The notes beneath the pieces were generated by a model. That model was given only the letters and a program-made list of their open reading frames with translations. It made no database searches and was not told where the DNA came from. Made by a program: the position numbers and the translations under genes. From contig CAMOHV010000075.1 in assembly GCA_946615275.1 (NCBI GenBank), positions 1 through 6,399 on the forward strand: DNA of 6,399 nt. Direction: 5' to 3'. Shown piece by piece: positions 4,694 through 6,399 of the stretch (within the stretch, counting starts at the first letter, position 1; each line of letters starts with the position of its first letter). Origin of the DNA: an uncultured Verrucomicrobiota bacterium (lineage in GTDB: Bacteria; Verrucomicrobiota; Kiritimatiellia; RFP12; UBA1067).

Positions 4694-6399
4694 TCCTTCA
4701 GGAGCGCGCCCAGGTTGTAGTTCTGCGGCGGCTGGGGCCTGCCGAGGCCCACGCCCTTCGTCATCAGGGCCTTGAGCGCGTCGAGGTGCCTCTCGTAGAC
4801 TCCGCGCGGGCGGCACGAGTTGTCCTTGCACACCTTCGCCGCCATCCCCACGACCTCGCCCATCATGCCCGTGGTGCGCATCACACGCACCGTTCCAAGC
4901 GCGACGTGCGTCACGGAGATGTTGCGCCCGGCCATGAAGAGGTTCGGGACGTTGCGGGAATAGAGGCAGCGATACGGCACGGGATAGGCGCGGTGCCTGT
5001 TGTGCGTGCAGATGGAGCGGAAAGGCTCGCCGCCGTAGTGCTTCGTGTTCTTCGGCATGGGGTAGTGGAGGTCGATGGCCCATGTGGTGGCGAACGAGGC
5101 GTCTGGGTAGGGGCGGAACTCGAAGACGTCCTGCTGCGTGAGGATGTGGTCGCCCAAGAGTCGGCGGCTCTCGCGCTTGCCCGCGACGTAGGCCACCCAG
5201 TCGAATTCGCGGTCGGCATACTCGGCCTTGCGCGCGGACTTGTTCTTGAGGAACGACCAGTTGGAGTAGACCACCAGCATTCCGTAGTCGCGGATGCGCT
5301 CGAACTCGGCCACCTGGTCGCGCATCATCCCGGTCTCCCAGTCCCAGTCGCCGCGCAGGTTGTACTCGCAGTTCTGCTCGTTGAACTCGATCATCCATGG
5401 CTCGGACGGGAATGTGGTCGGCGCGGACGCCTTCCTCGTGTACCACTGCACAGAGGCCCCCATAGTCATCTTGTCTGCGGAATCGGGCGCCATCTCCTCG
5501 CCCGTCTCGGCCTTCGACTCGCGGCCCATGCGGAAGTCGGCGCCAGCGAGCGCGCCCACGCAGGCGTCGCCCGTGCAGTCGGCGAAGAGCGGGGCCGTGA
5601 AGCGCGTGCGCGCGCCGTCTACGACGCCGCGCCCGACGACGCTCTTGATGGCGTCGCCGCTCTTCTCCACCTCAACCACGCGGGTGTTCAGGAAGAGCAT
5701 GATGTTCTTCTCGGCGGCCACGGCGTCGAGCTTGCGTCTGTCCTCGTAGTTCGCGGCTGGGCGGGCGTTGCCGCCCTTGGCGGGGCCGATCTCGGCCACG
5801 ACGTCGCCGAGGCGCGGATACGGCCCCAGGTTCATGAACCCGCCCAGGTGCACGCGCACCTCGCTGGAGTTCGCGCCGCCGAGCATCGGGCGGTCCTGGA
5901 CGAGCGCCACCTTGAGGCCGAGGCGCGCGGCGGATATCGCGGCACATGTCCCCGCGATGCCACCTCCGCACACCACAAGGTCCGCCTTCACCTCGCGGGA
6001 GACGGCCGGGGCCGGCGGACGCGGCGGAGGCGTCTTCTCCGTGGTGATGCACACCGCGTCGCAACGTCCGTCGAAGCCCGTCAGGTCGTGGAGCGCGAGC
6101 GTCGTCTCGCCGCGCGCGAGCGTCACGCGCCCCGCCTCCTGCCATTTCCACTCGCCGGACCCTGCGCCAAGCGTGCCCTTGAGCTCCGTCCCGCCCACCA
6201 CTATCTTGAAGGTCCCGGCGGCGTGGCTGCTCCACGGCGCGGTCCAGTTGCGCGTCCGCGCCCACACCCTGTACGTGCGCGCGGCGGGGCAGTTGAAGGT
6301 GGTGGTGGCGTCCTTCACCGGCTTCCCCATTCCATGGGCAAGAAGGAAGCTGGAGCCCATCTGGTCGATGAAGAGCGAATCGACGACCCAGCCGCCGCG
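4690..6399 (-). CDS. FAD-dependent oxidoreductase (PF12831-like) with N-terminal beta-sandwich, start off the right edge
   Basis: The frame is open from the right edge to TAG at 4692-4690, giving 569 residues in the window. An internal ATG at 6360 is unlikely to be the start, since 13 well-behaved codons precede it. Window residues 1 to about 120 are Trp- and Gly-rich and look like a beta-sandwich of the carbohydrate-binding type. A Pro-rich linker (TPPPRPPAPA) follows. A Rossmann FAD site begins DLVVCGGGIAG (glycines 145, 147 and 150), followed by RPMLGGANSSEVRVHLGG. Near the C-terminus LFMAGRNISVTHVALGTVRV matches the closing FAD-site motif I associate with this flavoprotein family. Members are common in PVC and Bacteroidota glycan-degradation loci and are sometimes mislabelled 'xanthan lyase'; substrates are mostly unknown. 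A signal peptide cannot be judged because the N-terminus is missing. It converges on the kinase gene, overlapping it by 4 nt (CTAA), and is probably a separate transcription unit. Confidence 0.88.
   Translation of the reverse strand, partial: RGGWVVDSLFIDQMGSSFLLAHGMGKPVKDATTTFNCPAARTYRVWARTRNWTAPWSSHAAGTFKIVVGGTELKGTLGAGSGEWKWQEAGRVTLARGETTLALHDLTGFDGRCDAVCITTEKTPPPRPPAPAVSREVKADLVVCGGGIAGTCAAISAARLGLKVALVQDRPMLGGANSSEVRVHLGGFMNLGPYPRLGDVVAEIGPAKGGNARPAANYEDRRKLDAVAAEKNIMLFLNTRVVEVEKSGDAIKSVVGRGVVDGARTRFTAPLFADCTGDACVGALAGADFRMGRESKAETGEEMAPDSADKMTMGASVQWYTRKASAPTTFPSEPWMIEFNEQNCEYNLRGDWDWETGMMRDQVAEFERIRDYGMLVVYSNWSFLKNKSARKAEYADREFDWVAYVAGKRESRRLLGDHILTQQDVFEFRPYPDASFATTWAIDLHYPMPKNTKHYGGEPFRSICTHNRHRAYPVPYRCLYSRNVPNLFMAGRNISVTHVALGTVRVMRTTGMMGEVVGMAAKVCKDNSCRPRGVYERHLDALKALMTKGVGLGRPQPPQNYNLGALLKD

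Noticed and set aside
3881..5446. 521-residue minus-strand frame spanning the kinase and oxidoreductase ends
   Set aside because: It crosses two real genes in the wrong frames and is Arg/Ala/Gly-rich with no domain signal.

Overview
The window is GC-rich, densely packed bacterial chromosomal DNA. Four protein genes cover almost all of it, and the only non-coding stretch is about 208 bp (1197-1404). I see no RNA genes, insertion sequences, CRISPR arrays or other mobile elements. Gene content suggests a member of the PVC group, most likely a Kiritimatiellota, Lentisphaerota or Verrucomicrobiota relative. The clues are an HU protein carrying a long Pro/Ala/Glu tail and a CPTCG zinc ribbon, a hybrid sensor kinase of the AHDxNN type, and an FAD-dependent oxidoreductase of the PF12831 type with a beta-sandwich front end. 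This placement is inference from family knowledge, not from a search.

Layout. Positions 1-1196 (minus strand) encode an HU/IHF-fold protein followed by a Pro-Ala-Glu repeat linker and a four-cysteine zinc ribbon; its C-terminus lies beyond the left edge. Positions 1197-1404 are a divergent control region. At each end is a near-perfect sigma-54 (RpoN) -24/-12 promoter pointing outward (1220-1236 minus, 1355-1371 plus), and between them is a pyrimidine-rich tract with repeated TCCTCTTGT boxes. Positions 1405-2019 (plus) encode a small Pro/Ala-rich protein with a single PAS domain. It overlaps by 8 nt with 2012-4693 (plus), a membrane-bound hybrid histidine kinase (TM, extracytoplasmic domain, TM, HAMP, PAS-like, HisKA, HATPase, receiver). 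Positions 4690-6399 (minus) encode a convergent FAD-dependent oxidoreductase whose stop codon overlaps the kinase stop and whose start lies beyond the right edge.

How they may work together. The PAS protein and the kinase form a translationally coupled pair, probably one signalling unit. The HU-zinc-ribbon gene and the PAS-kinase operon are read outward from back-to-back sigma-54 promoters. They are therefore probably switched on by the same class of activator, possibly one sitting on the repeated boxes between them. The main point of interest is a nucleoid-type DNA-binding protein of unusual architecture, co-regulated through sigma-54 with a PAS/hybrid-kinase sensor pair. The oxidoreductase looks like a neighbour with a separate metabolic job, perhaps in glycan-related oxidation.
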